DNA from: Nocardioides sp. NBC_00368
GTDB taxonomy: Bacteria; Actinomycetota; Actinomycetes; Propionibacteriales; Nocardioidaceae
Assembly (NCBI RefSeq): GCF_036090055.1
Contig: NZ_CP107970.1
Location: 1,552,501-1,616,500, forward strand
Reading direction: 5' to 3'
Length of the DNA stretch: 64,000 nt
Of this stretch, positions 8,333-15,805 are shown piece after piece. Within the stretch, counting starts at the first letter, position 1, and every line of letters begins with the position of its first letter. The notes below the pieces were generated by a model. It did no database searches. It was given only the letters and a program-made list of their open reading frames with translations, and was not told where the DNA came from. A program made the translations under genes and the position numbers.

Positions 8333-8800
8333 TCAGGACAGTTGCTCGACCAGGGTGCGCAGCGTGCGCACGGCCTTCCGCGACGAACCCCCGTCGGAGG
8401 CCTGGATGCCGAGCGCGGAGATGTTGTGGCCGGAGGAGAGGTCGATGTTGGGCCACGGAGCACCCCGGGGGAAGTTGATCGCGAGGATCTCGGCCCACTC
8501 GAGGTCACGGCGCTTGTAGCCGTTGACCACCGTCAGGCCGTCCTCCCGGGCGACCACCCGCGACCGGGTCAGCGCGTGCACGCAGACCACGATCCCGAGG
8601 CCCACGGCGCCGAAGGTGAGCCGCTCGAACATCGTGACCTGGGCCTTGATCTCGGCGGAGAAGCCGACCCAGACCATCGTGCACATCACCGCGAGCGCGG
8701 CCACGAGGAACCAGCCCATGACGCGGGCACCGAGCGGGCGCCAGGTGTGCGGCAGCTTGACCGGCAGCTCGGATCCCGTCGACTCAGATCCGGCAGGCAT
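8333..8800 (-). CDS. PH-domain membrane protein of the hisG neighbourhood
   Basis: A 155-residue protein with two transmembrane helices (MGWFLVAALAVMCTMVWVGF and FGAVGLGIVVCVHAL) followed by a bacterial PH-like domain (RVVAREDGLTVVNGYKRRDLEWAEILAINFPRGAPW). Small PH-domain proteins are commonly found just after hisG in actinobacteria; their function is not established. The ATG overlaps the 3' end of hisG by 17 bases, so it is probably co-translated with the histidine genes. Confidence 0.85.
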   Translation of the reverse strand: MPAGSESTGSELPVKLPHTWRPLGARVMGWFLVAALAVMCTMVWVGFSAEIKAQVTMFERLTFGAVGLGIVVCVHALTRSRVVAREDGLTVVNGYKRRDLEWAEILAINFPRGAPWPNIDLSSGHNISALGIQASDGGSSRKAVRTLRTLVEQLS

Positions 8801-9653
8801 TGATCTCCGTCAGCAGGATCGCGCGGGCGCCCACGGCGTAGAGGTCGTCCATCAGCTTCTGCGATCCCTTGCGCGGCACCATCGCGCGGACCGCGACCCA
8901 GCCCTCACGGTGCAGCGGGCTGACCGTCGGGCCCTCGAGACCGGGCGTCATCGCGGACGCCTCGGCGAGGTCCTCGGCACGGATGTCGTAGTCCATCATC
9001 ACGTAGCTGCGCGCGATCAGGACGCCGTCGAGGCGCCGCCGGAAGGTCTCGTACGCCGGGGGCAGCTGCGCGCCCGAACGGGTGATGACCACGGCTTCGG
9101 AGTGCATGATCGGCTCACCGAAGATCTCCAGACCGGCCTGGCGCATCGTGGAGCCGGTCTCGACCACGTCGGCGATCGCGTCGGCGACGCCGAGCTGGAT
9201 CGAGGTCTCGACGGCACCGTCGAGGCGGGTCACGCTCGCGTCGATGCCCTCGCGCTCCAGGAAGGCGGAGACGACGCCGACGTAGGAGGTCGCGATCCGC
9301 TTGCCGCGCAGCTCCTCGATCGCGGTGAAGGCGCCGGCTCGGCCGGCGAAGTGGAACCGCGAGCGGCCGAAGCCGAGCCCGATGACCTCGTCGGCCTTGG
9401 CGCCGGAGTCGAGCAGCAGGTCACGGCCGGTGATGCCGATGTCGAGGGTGCCTTCGCCGACGTAGAGCGCGATGTCGCGCGGGCGCAGGTAGAAGAACTC
9501 GACGCCGTTCTCCTCGTCGATGAGGGTCAGACGCTTGGAGTCGTCGCGCTGGCGGTAGCCCGCCTCGCGCAGCAGCTCGGAGGCGGCGACGGACAGCGAG
9601 CCCTTGTTGGGTACGGCGATCCGGAGCATGCGCTCGGCGGATGTCTCAGTCAT
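8784..9653 (-). CDS. hisG: ATP phosphoribosyltransferase (long form)
   Basis: A 289-residue enzyme catalysing the first step of histidine synthesis, ATP + PRPP to phosphoribosyl-ATP. Recognisable segments are LRIAVPNKGSLS, GTLDIGITGRDLL, RIATSYVGVVSAFLE and the PRPP loop DVVETGSTMRQAGL. The length shows the long form with a C-terminal ACT-like regulatory domain (about residues 215-289), so feedback inhibition by histidine is expected. It follows hisE by nine bases and is followed by the PH-domain gene. Confidence 0.96.
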   Translation of the reverse strand: MTETSAERMLRIAVPNKGSLSVAASELLREAGYRQRDDSKRLTLIDEENGVEFFYLRPRDIALYVGEGTLDIGITGRDLLLDSGAKADEVIGLGFGRSRFHFAGRAGAFTAIEELRGKRIATSYVGVVSAFLEREGIDASVTRLDGAVETSIQLGVADAIADVVETGSTMRQAGLEIFGEPIMHSEAVVITRSGAQLPPAYETFRRRLDGVLIARSYVMMDYDIRAEDLAEASAMTPGLEGPTVSPLHREGWVAVRAMVPRKGSQKLMDDLYAVGARAILLTEINACRI

Positions 9654-9662
9654 GGGTGATCC

Positions 9663-9926
9663 CTACAGGTGTGAGTAGACGTCGTCGATGGAGATTCCGC
9701 TGGCGAGCATGAGCACCTGGGCGTGGTAGAGCAGCTGGGAGATCTCCTCCGCGGTCGCTTCCTTGCCCTCGTACTCGGCCGCCATCCAGGACTCGGCAGC
9801 CTCCTCGACCAGCTTCTTCCCGATCGCATGGACCCCGGCGTCGAGCTGTGCCACGGTGCCGGATCCTTCAGGTCGGGTCCGGGCCTTCTCACTCAGCTCG
9901 GCCCAGAGCTCGTCGAACGTCTTCAC
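9663..9926 (-). CDS. hisE: Phosphoribosyl-ATP pyrophosphatase
   Basis: An 87-residue all-alpha MazG-like enzyme hydrolysing phosphoribosyl-ATP to phosphoribosyl-AMP in histidine synthesis. The motif KKLVEEAAESWMAAEYEGKEATAEEISQ carries the acidic metal ligands. GTG at 9926 is chosen over longer frames because it gives the family length, and TAGGCT (plus 9935-9940) lies eight bases before it, suggesting a leaderless transcript. hisG follows after nine bases. Confidence 0.92.
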   Translation of the reverse strand: MKTFDELWAELSEKARTRPEGSGTVAQLDAGVHAIGKKLVEEAAESWMAAEYEGKEATAEEISQLLYHAQVLMLASGISIDDVYSHL

Positions 9927-9981
9927 GAGCGTCAAGCCTAGGCCGTACGCGACCTCGCCCCCGAATCGTCTCACCGTGGCG

Positions 9982-10021
9982 ATAGCAGTCCTGCTATAGA
10001 CAGCCATAGCAGAACTGCGAT
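9982..10021. promoter_or_regulatory. Twin operator palindromes at the XRE gene promoter
   Basis: ATAGCAGTCCTGCTAT (9982-9997) is a palindrome with perfect 7-base arms; ATAGCAGAACTGCGAT (10006-10021) is a second copy with one mismatch. Their centres are 24 bases apart. A promoter TAGACA (9997-10002) - N18 - TATCTT (10021-10026) runs between and beside them, with TATCTT seven bases before the ATG. The two sites flank the -35 box, as expected for autorepression by the XRE protein. Confidence 0.75.
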
Positions 10022-10033
10022 ATCTTCGATGTC

Positions 10034-10288
10034 ATGAGCACCGACGACGAGGACACCGCGTTCTACGTCGGCATCGCCACCCAGGTCACCGAGCACCGGG
10101 TTGCGCGGGGCCTGTCCCAGCGCGAGCTCGCCGAGCTCTGCGGGACGACGCAGTCGGCGATCGCACGGCTGGAGTCCGGGTCCCGCCCACCCAAGATCGA
10201 CACCCTCCTCCGAGTGGCGGCCGCCCTCGACTGCCGCCTCGAGGTCGGCTTCCACGCCCGCACCCGAACCCACAGGAGCACGCCATGA
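10034..10288 (+). CDS. XRE-family helix-turn-helix regulator
   Basis: An 84-residue protein that is almost entirely a Cro/CI-type DNA-binding domain (residues 17-65: RGLSQRELAELCGTTQSAIARLESGSRPPKIDTL). There is no ligand domain, so it may act with a partner. TATCTT seven bases before the ATG indicates a leaderless mRNA, and two copies of one palindrome (9982-10021) cover the promoter. Its stop overlaps the next start (ATGA), so it is coupled to the zinc-ribbon membrane protein. Confidence 0.9.
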   Translation: MSTDDEDTAFYVGIATQVTEHRVARGLSQRELAELCGTTQSAIARLESGSRPPKIDTLLRVAAALDCRLEVGFHARTRTHRSTP

Positions 10289-10905
10289 GGACCCCTATCG
10301 CCGCCGACGAGGTCGAGTCGACCCGTAGCGAGCGGTTCCTGGCGGTCGCACTGACCGCCTTCCTGCTCGTCGGCACGGTCTGGTTCTACGTCAAGGTGGC
10401 CGGCTGGTGGCCGCTCTACCTGGACTGGGACCAGTGCAACAACGGCGAGTCGCCGTGCAAGATCCCCGGTCACGAGGCGATCCAGATCGGCGTACGCCTC
10501 GGCTTCATCATCCTGCTGTGCCTGGTCGGATTCTGGGTCCTCTACCGGCTGCGCCGCAGCGGCTCCCGCTTCCTCCCGCTCGGCTTCGCGCTCGCCGCGA
10601 CCGGGGTCATCATGGCCCTGGTCTTCGCGTTCCACTACACCTTCGAGTACGCGGACTTCGGCCCGCTCATCCTGTCGCTGTTCGGGGCCGCGGCCACCGT
10701 CGGCGTGTTCGTCGCGGTCCAGCGGCTGCTGGCCAAGCGGATCCCCGCGATGCGGGTCCGCAAGGGCGACTGCCCCTACTGCGGCTACCCCGTCCGCGGC
10801 AGGCACTGCGAGGGCTGCGGGCGCGAGACCATCGCCCCGTGCACGGCCTGCGAGGCCGACCGACGGGTCGGCTCGCTGCACTGCGTGGCCTGTGGAGCGA
10901 AGTAA
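10285..10905 (+). CDS. Four-helix membrane protein with C-terminal zinc ribbons
   Basis: A 206-residue protein of no family I recognise. Four hydrophobic helices (FLAVALTAFLLVGTVWFYV, LGFIILLCLVGFWVLY, LGFALAATGVIMALVF, LILSLFGAAATVGVFVAV) are followed by a cytoplasmic tail with two Cys4-type motifs: CPYCG...HCEGCG and CTACEA...LHCVACG. A loop after helix 1 contains WDQCNNGESPCK, possibly a disulfide outside the cell. Its ATG lies in the ATGA overlap with the XRE regulator, so the two form one unit; a sensor or effector role is only a guess. Confidence 0.8.
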   Translation: MRTPIAADEVESTRSERFLAVALTAFLLVGTVWFYVKVAGWWPLYLDWDQCNNGESPCKIPGHEAIQIGVRLGFIILLCLVGFWVLYRLRRSGSRFLPLGFALAATGVIMALVFAFHYTFEYADFGPLILSLFGAAATVGVFVAVQRLLAKRIPAMRVRKGDCPYCGYPVRGRHCEGCGRETIAPCTACEADRRVGSLHCVACGAK

Positions 10906-10911
10906 CCCTCA

Positions 10912-10933
10912 GGTTCAGGGTCAGGGTTGAACC
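10912..10933. terminator. Stem-loop between convergent genes
   Basis: GGTTCA (10912-10917) pairs with TGAACC (10928-10933) around a G-rich loop. It sits in the 15-base gap between the zinc-ribbon membrane protein and the carbonic anhydrase gene and overlaps the end of the latter. No T-run is present. Confidence 0.4.
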
Positions 10934-11454
10934 GGGCGTACGGTCGCGCGGTGCAGCTTCATGAACTCGACGTAGCCGGGTGCGTTGAGCTCCAGGATCG
11001 CCGCCGGGTTGGTGCCGGGTTCGATGGTTCCGCGGATCTTCGCGGGCACGCCCATCACCAGGCTGTGGTCGGGCACCTCGGTCCCCTCGACCACCATCGC
11101 CCCGGCCGCGATCAAGCAGCCGTCGCCGATGACGACCGAGTCCGAGACCACCGCCCCGTTGCCGATCAGCGACCCGGTCCCGATCCGGTCGCCGTGCACG
11201 ACGCAGCCGTGGGCGATCGTGCTGTGCGGACCCATCTCGAGCGAGGAGCCGGGGCGTACGTGCAGCACCGAGTTGTCCTGCACGTTGGAGCCCTCACCGA
11301 TGATGATCGGCCCGACGTCGGCACGGAGCACGGCGCCGTACCAGACGCTGGCGTTCGGGCCGAGGCGTACGTCACCGATCAGCGTCGCCGTCGGCGCCAC
11401 CCAGGCGTCGGGGTGGATCTGTGGACTCTTGCCGTCGAACTCGAAGATGTTCAT
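10921..11454 (-). CDS. Gamma carbonic anhydrase-like hexapeptide-repeat protein
   Basis: A 177-residue left-handed beta-helix protein with repeated hexapeptides (IGDVRLGPNASV, IGEGSNVQDNSV, IGNGAVVSDSVV, IGDGCLIAAGAM). The three zinc-ligand histidines of the gamma class are present: His65 (VLHVRPG), His82 and His87 (AHGCVVHG). Such proteins are annotated as gamma carbonic anhydrases, though activity is unproven for many. TAGGCT (plus 11463-11468) lies eight bases before the ATG. Confidence 0.88.
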   Translation of the reverse strand: MNIFEFDGKSPQIHPDAWVAPTATLIGDVRLGPNASVWYGAVLRADVGPIIIGEGSNVQDNSVLHVRPGSSLEMGPHSTIAHGCVVHGDRIGTGSLIGNGAVVSDSVVIGDGCLIAAGAMVVEGTEVPDHSLVMGVPAKIRGTIEPGTNPAAILELNAPGYVEFMKLHRATVRPVQP

Positions 11455-11478
11455 CGGAGCAGAGCCTAGAGGCAGCCG

Positions 11479-12549
11479 TCAGTGCGTGCCCTCCGGGCTG
11501 ACGTGGAGCACGACGCTCGTCAGGCGCGGCAGCGCCTCCAGGAGGTGCTCCTCGGCGTGGTGGGCGATGTCGTGGCCGGCGGAGACGGCGAGGTCGGCCG
11601 GAACGGTGATGTCGCCGTCGGCGTGGAGCGTGTGTCCGATCCACCGCAGCCTCAGGCTGCGGACCTCGAGCACGCCGTCAACGGTGGCGACGGCTTCCCG
11701 CGCCCGGCGGACGTCGTCCGGGGTGACTGCGTCCATCAGCCGGGCACCGACCTGCTTGAGCGCCGAGCGCAGCACGCCGAGGATCGCGACCGCGATCAGC
11801 AGCCCGATCAGCGGGTCGGCCCACGGCATCCCGACCGCGACCCCGGCGGCACCGAGGACCACGGCCAGCGAGGTGAAGCCGTCCGTACGCGCGTGCAGCC
11901 CGTCCGCGACCAGAGCCGCCGAGCCGATCTGGCGACCGACCCGGATCCGGTAGCGCGCGACGATCTCATTGCCGAGGAACCCGACCACGCCGGCCGCCGC
12001 GACCGCCCAGACGTGCTCGACCTCGCGCGGATGGAACAGCCTGTCGATCGCCTCCCAGCCGGCCAGAATGCTGGACAGCGCGATCATGGCGACGACGAAC
12101 AGGCCGGCGAGGTCCTCGGCCCGGCCGTAGCCATAGGTGAACCGGTCGTTGGCCGGGCGCCGGGCCAGCCAGAACGCCACGAGCAGCGGCACCGCGGTCA
12201 GCGCGTCCGCCACGTTGTGGAGCGTGTCCCCCAGCAGCGCCACCGAACCGGTCAGGCTGACGACGACCGCCTGGAGCCCGGCAGTCAGTGCGAGGACACC
12301 AAGGCTGATCCACAACGCCCTGCGGCCACGTACGTCGGCCTCCAGCGCCTCGTCGACCTGGTCCGCGGCATCGTGGGAGTGCGCCCCGAACACGTCCGAG
12401 ACCGCATGCCGGACCCGGGCCCACCGGCCGTCGTGGGCGTGACCATGCTCGTGTCCGTGCCCATGGCCGTGTCCGTGCTCATGGCCGTGTCCTTGCTCAT
12501 CGGTGTGCTCGTGCGCGCTCGCGTGGTGGCGGTGAAGAGCGTGAGTCAT
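11479..12549 (-). CDS. Cation diffusion facilitator (zinc/cobalt efflux) with His-rich N-terminus
   Basis: A 356-residue CDF family exporter that exchanges divalent metal for protons. The first 40 residues are strongly His-rich (HGHEHGHGHGHGHEHGHAH), a likely metal buffer. Six helices follow; the transport site is formed by Asp108, His111 and Asp115 (DTLHNVAD) and by Asp217, His220 and Asp224 (DGLHARTD). A cytoplasmic C-terminal dimer domain starts near residue 265. Four-base overlap (ATGA) with the upstream ArsR gene makes a classical sensor-exporter operon for zinc, cobalt or nickel. Confidence 0.94.
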   Translation of the reverse strand: MTHALHRHHASAHEHTDEQGHGHEHGHGHGHGHEHGHAHDGRWARVRHAVSDVFGAHSHDAADQVDEALEADVRGRRALWISLGVLALTAGLQAVVVSLTGSVALLGDTLHNVADALTAVPLLVAFWLARRPANDRFTYGYGRAEDLAGLFVVAMIALSSILAGWEAIDRLFHPREVEHVWAVAAAGVVGFLGNEIVARYRIRVGRQIGSAALVADGLHARTDGFTSLAVVLGAAGVAVGMPWADPLIGLLIAVAILGVLRSALKQVGARLMDAVTPDDVRRAREAVATVDGVLEVRSLRLRWIGHTLHADGDITVPADLAVSAGHDIAHHAEEHLLEALPRLTSVVLHVSPEGTH

Positions 12550-12902
12550 GTCGACTCCTCCCCCGTTCGGTGGTGCGCCGGAACCTGGTCCAGAAGATGC
12601 TCCACGTGGCCGATCGTGTCGAGGACCAGCTGGCGCACATGCCCGTTCTCGACGCGATAGAGCACCGACGTCCCCTCTTTCCGCGTCGTCACCAGCCGCG
12701 CCATCCGCATCTTCGCCAGATGTTGCGAGACACCCGGCACCGGCTTCTCCAACATCCCGGCCAGCTCCGAGACCGACCGCTCGTCGTCCAGCAACAGCCC
12801 CGCCAGCTGCAGACGTGTGGGATCGGCCAACATCCGCAGCACCTCGACGGCAAGGGTCACGACGTCGTCCCCCCAGACCGGAGGTTGCGTATTTGCATGC
12901 AT
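12546..12902 (-). CDS. ArsR/SmtB-family metal-sensing repressor
   Basis: A 118-residue repressor. The winged helix is clear (SVSELAGMLEKPVPGVSQHLAKMRMARLVTTRKEGTSVLYRV). The last helix has His88-(10)-His99-x-x-His102 with Asn86, matching the alpha-5 zinc site of SmtB except for Asn in place of Asp. ATG 12902 is chosen over an upstream GTG because TACTAT (plus 12909-12914) lies exactly six bases before it and the operator palindrome 12890-12911 covers both. Metal binding should release DNA and induce the CDF exporter. Confidence 0.9.
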   Translation of the reverse strand: MHANTQPPVWGDDVVTLAVEVLRMLADPTRLQLAGLLLDDERSVSELAGMLEKPVPGVSQHLAKMRMARLVTTRKEGTSVLYRVENGHVRQLVLDTIGHVEHLLDQVPAHHRTGEEST

Positions 12903-12911
12903 GCGCAAATA
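12890..12911. promoter_or_regulatory. ArsR operator covering the -10 box and start codon
   Basis: TATTTGC-ATGCATGC-GCAAATA, perfect 7-base arms with an 8-base spacer. It overlaps part of the TACTAT -10 box and the ATG of the leaderless arsR-type gene. Position and symmetry fit an SmtB/CzrA-like repressor site. Confidence 0.8.
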
Positions 12912-12914
12912 GTA

Positions 12915-13466
12915 CGCCTGGTGCTGGGCAAGCCGCACGAAGGCTGTCTGTGTTCTGGTGGCTGGTCTTCGCCGCCGACCCTTACGAGACGATGTTCTCG
13001 ATCCCGCGCCGCGTCAAGGACGGGCCTCCGGCCCGCCGCTTCGCGGCCGCGTTCGCGGTCCTTGACCCGGCACCCGATCGAGAAAGGATTTCGCCATTAT
13101 CGGGGCGGCGGCGAGGGTGTGGCGCGGGATCGATGTGGTCCTGTTTGCCGACTGCGAGCAGGGGGCTGATCGGCATTGATCTGTCAGGCGCAGATGTTGC
13201 TGCGTATAGGAGATGGAGCCCGGCAGCCTCAGGAGCGACGGAGCACGTCTGGTGAAGCGTCGAGTGGGGCGGGGCCCACACCGCCTTGGGCAGCCTAGCC
13301 AGACGCGACGACGTCGACAGGACGGGGACGCACCCGAGAAACGAGGCCGCCAAGTGCGTGCCGAACTCGGAGGCCCGTCGAACCCGATGACGGGACACCG
13401 CAACCGTGTCGCATCCTGTGGCCGAGCGTGTCGAGGCCTCCGTGGATCCAACTGCTCCTTGTCGGT
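12915..13466. other. Gene-poor interval with nested inverted repeats
   Basis: No convincing gene lies in these 550 bases; the open frames have no recognisable domains and no ribosome binding sites. A nested structure is present: ATCCCGCGCC (13001-13010) pairs with GGCGCGGGAT (13121-13130), and inside it GTCAAGGAC (13013-13021) pairs with GTCCTTGAC (13058-13066), with a small GGGCC...GGCCC stem within that. A degenerate copy of the 19-base GGTCGAGCCTGTCGAGACC repeat is at 13420-13438. The patch borders the DUF222/HNH gene. Confidence 0.6.
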
Positions 13467-14708
13467 CTACGTGCGTCGGGTGAAGCGGATGTCGCCGTTG
13501 GGTAGGCGTTTGTGGAGGTAGGTGGGGTCGTGGGCGCGGTGGTGGTGATGGGAGCAGAGGAGTGCGGCGTTGTCGAGGTCGGTCGCACCTCCTTGGGCCC
13601 AGGCGATCCAGTGGTGGGCTTCGGCCCAGGTGCCGGGGATGTCGCAGCCTTCGGCCTCGCAGGTGGCTGAGCGCAGGAGCAGGGCTCGGCGTTGGGCTGC
13701 GGTGAAGAGGCGTTGTTTGCGGCCCAGGTCGAGGACCTCGGAATCGCTGCCGAGGACGGCCGGGAGGATGTTGGCGGTGCAGGCCAGCCGCCGGGCTTCG
13801 GCGGCGGTGATCGGGGTGCCGCCGAGGGTCTGGGCGATGCCGGCTTCTTTGCGGAGCTGGTCGAGGTCGATGGTCACGATCACGGTGGTGGCATCCCCGC
13901 CATGGATGGGCAGCCGGGCCGGGTCGAGGGTCTCCAACATCTGGCAGAACGCACGCCCCAGCCGGCGGTCGTAGGGCAGGTACTCGCCGGTGTCGGTGCG
14001 GGTGCCGTCGTCGCGGCGGGGTGAGGCGAAGGCCTCCAGGGTGGTCGCGAGCCGGTCCGCGGCTGCGTCCGGGACCACGGCGGAGATGCGGGTGGTGCCG
14101 TCGCCGAGGCGGCGCATGCTCAGCCAGGTCTTCTTGCGGGCGTGGGCTTCCTCGGCGGCGAGGCGTCGGGCTTCTTCGGCCTCGGCGATCTCGGGGGCGA
14201 TGACATCGAGGATGCGGCGCCCGAGACGGCGCAGCTGGGTGGGGTCGAACTGGGTGGCGTAGGCGACCAGGGTCTCCTCGGCCTTCGTCTTGATGTCGAC
14301 GTCGAGATCGCCGGGAAGTTCGTCGAGAGCCTGGGTGATCACCTGAGCCTGGGCGGGGTTGCAGGCACCGGCTCGCATCGCCGCGGCGACCAGGCCATAG
14401 GTCCGGTCCAGTGCGGTAGCGAGTCGGAGGTCGGCGCGCAGGGTCTCGGGGCGCTGCCGGGTGTGGTGATGAAGCCAGGCCGCCACATCCCGCGCGGCGC
14501 TATGCGCCGCTACATCGTCCGCGGTCGCGATCACCCGGAGTTCGAGTTCGGCCAGCTGGGCCTTGGCGCGGGCGATCTCGACCAGGGTGGTGGCTTTCTG
14601 GTCGGTGGCCATGAAGCCCGGGTTCGCCTCAGCGACCTGATCCAGGGCGGCGGTGATCGCGACCACGGCCCCCAGCACGGGGTGGTGGGGCTGTTGCAGC
14701 GTGGTCAC
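13467..14708 (-). CDS. DUF222/HNH endonuclease-domain protein (13E12-repeat family)
   Basis: A 413-residue protein with an N-terminal DUF222 helical region and a C-terminal HNH motif (CEAEGCDIPGTWAEAHHWIAWAQGGATDLDN...CSHHHHRAHD) holding the zinc cysteines and catalytic histidines. The family is multi-copy in actinobacteria, related to the mycobacterial REP13E12 elements; its role is unknown. GTG 14708 is preferred because GGGAGGTGA lies about eight bases before it; GTG 14720 falls inside that site. It lies between two repeat-rich gene-poor stretches, so it may be part of a mobile or duplicated element. Confidence 0.88.
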   Translation of the reverse strand: MTTLQQPHHPVLGAVVAITAALDQVAEANPGFMATDQKATTLVEIARAKAQLAELELRVIATADDVAAHSAARDVAAWLHHHTRQRPETLRADLRLATALDRTYGLVAAAMRAGACNPAQAQVITQALDELPGDLDVDIKTKAEETLVAYATQFDPTQLRRLGRRILDVIAPEIAEAEEARRLAAEEAHARKKTWLSMRRLGDGTTRISAVVPDAAADRLATTLEAFASPRRDDGTRTDTGEYLPYDRRLGRAFCQMLETLDPARLPIHGGDATTVIVTIDLDQLRKEAGIAQTLGGTPITAAEARRLACTANILPAVLGSDSEVLDLGRKQRLFTAAQRRALLLRSATCEAEGCDIPGTWAEAHHWIAWAQGGATDLDNAALLCSHHHHRAHDPTYLHKRLPNGDIRFTRRT

Positions 14709-15187
14709 CGAACCAGTCACCTCCCGACGTACGAACTCTTCACACCCGCTGGTGCGGGTGTGTTCTGGTTCGCTGGTCTTGGAGGCCCGGCAGTACGGGC
14801 TATTACTTACCCTCGCAGCTCGGCGGTCACGCCCCTGGTTCCCCTGGATTATCCACCTTCATAAGGGTGGGCACGCCTCTTTCGAGGTGGTCGGCCATCA
14901 CGTTCACGCCTGCGCCGAGCCTATCATACAAAGCAAAAGGAAGCGAACCCGATCACCTAAACCCGATCAGGGACAGGTATCCCAACCCAAACCCGGACCG
15001 CTGCTGGAACCCAGACAAGACACCCGAACGGCACCCAACCCAGACACCCAAGCCTGTAAATCTCCCAACCCAGACACGTATTGGCCCCACCCGCGCTGGA
15101 ACCCAGACCCGCGACCAAACGGACACACATCCAGATCCCCACACGATCGCGGCCAGCGAATACCCGGAGCCATTACCCTCGACCCCG
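14709..15187. other. Gene-poor interval: hairpins and A/C-rich repeats
   Basis: Upstream of the DUF222/HNH gene there is a hairpin CACACCCGC-TGGT-GCGGGTGTG (14741-14762) and a CCACCTT/AAGGGTGG stem (14860-14878). From about 14940 to 15170 the plus strand is almost only A and C. A frame runs through it into the methyltransferase, but it encodes low-complexity Pro/Thr/Asn sequence and is judged non-coding. Confidence 0.6.
14946..15108. repeat. A/C-rich degenerate repeats (AACCCAGAC)
   Basis: AACCCAGAC occurs four times exactly, starting at 15008, 15037, 15067 and 15100 (29-33 bases apart). AACCCGATCA occurs at 14946 and 14960, and CCCAACCCAAACCC at 14981-14994. On the minus strand these are G-runs (GGGTTTGGGTTGGG, GTCTGGGTT) that could form G-quadruplexes. 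Confidence 0.65.
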
Positions 15188-15796
15188 ATGACCATGACCG
15201 AGATCGGCGCCGCCTACGACACCCGCGCCGCTGAATACATCGACCTCTTCGGCACGATCGACAAGCTCGCCGAGCAGGACCGCGACACGATCACCACGTG
15301 GAGAGACAGCACGACCGGCCGTCTCCTGGACGCCGGCTGCGGCCCCGGCCTCTGGAGCCAGGAGCTCACCACGAGCGGCGCCCGCGAGGTCGTGGGGATA
15401 GATGCCTCGGCCGAGTTCGTCGCCGCTGCACGAGCGCGCTATCCAGATATCCCCTTCCAACGAGCGGACCTCGCCGCGCTCCCCCTCGCCGACCGGTCGA
15501 TCGGCGGCATCCTCGCGTGGTACTCGATCATCCACACCCCGCCCGCGGACCTGCCGGCGATCCTGAGCGAGTTCGCGCGGGTGCTCACGCCCGGCGGGTC
15601 GGCGCTGATCGGCTTCTTCGACGGCGAGCCTGGTGAGGCGTTCGACCACGCCGTGCACACGGCCTACTACTGGTCCGCCGAGGCCCTCGGGGAGCTGCTC
15701 ACGGCACACGGGTTCGTCGTCGGGCACGCGTCAGCGCGGCAGGACCCCGGGGCGCGTCGCCGCCAGGGCGACCTGGTCGCGACACTCCCTGCCTGA
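15188..15796 (+). CDS. Class I SAM-dependent methyltransferase
   Basis: A 202-residue small-molecule-type methyltransferase. Motif I is LLDAGCGPG (Asp48-Gly54), motif II contains VVGIDAS, and FQRADLAALPLADRSIGGILAWYSIIH covers motifs III-IV. The ATG at 15188 is supported by TACCCT eight bases before it (15174-15179), giving a leaderless mRNA, and because the frame upstream is low-complexity. The substrate is unknown. It is convergent with ribH, with a large nested palindrome between them. Confidence 0.88.
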   Translation: MTMTEIGAAYDTRAAEYIDLFGTIDKLAEQDRDTITTWRDSTTGRLLDAGCGPGLWSQELTTSGAREVVGIDASAEFVAAARARYPDIPFQRADLAALPLADRSIGGILAWYSIIHTPPADLPAILSEFARVLTPGGSALIGFFDGEPGEAFDHAVHTAYYWSAEALGELLTAHGFVVGHASARQDPGARRRQGDLVATLPA

Positions 15797-15805
15797 CCAA
15801 CGCCC

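Noticed and set aside
12982..13398. A 138-codon frame on the minus strand in the gene-poor interval
   Set aside because: No domain, no ribosome binding site, and it runs through nested inverted repeats.
14867..15187. N-terminal extension of the methyltransferase
   Set aside because: The frame is open but encodes low-complexity Pro/Thr/Asn sequence from an A/C-only tract, and a leaderless promoter box lies eight bases before ATG 15188.
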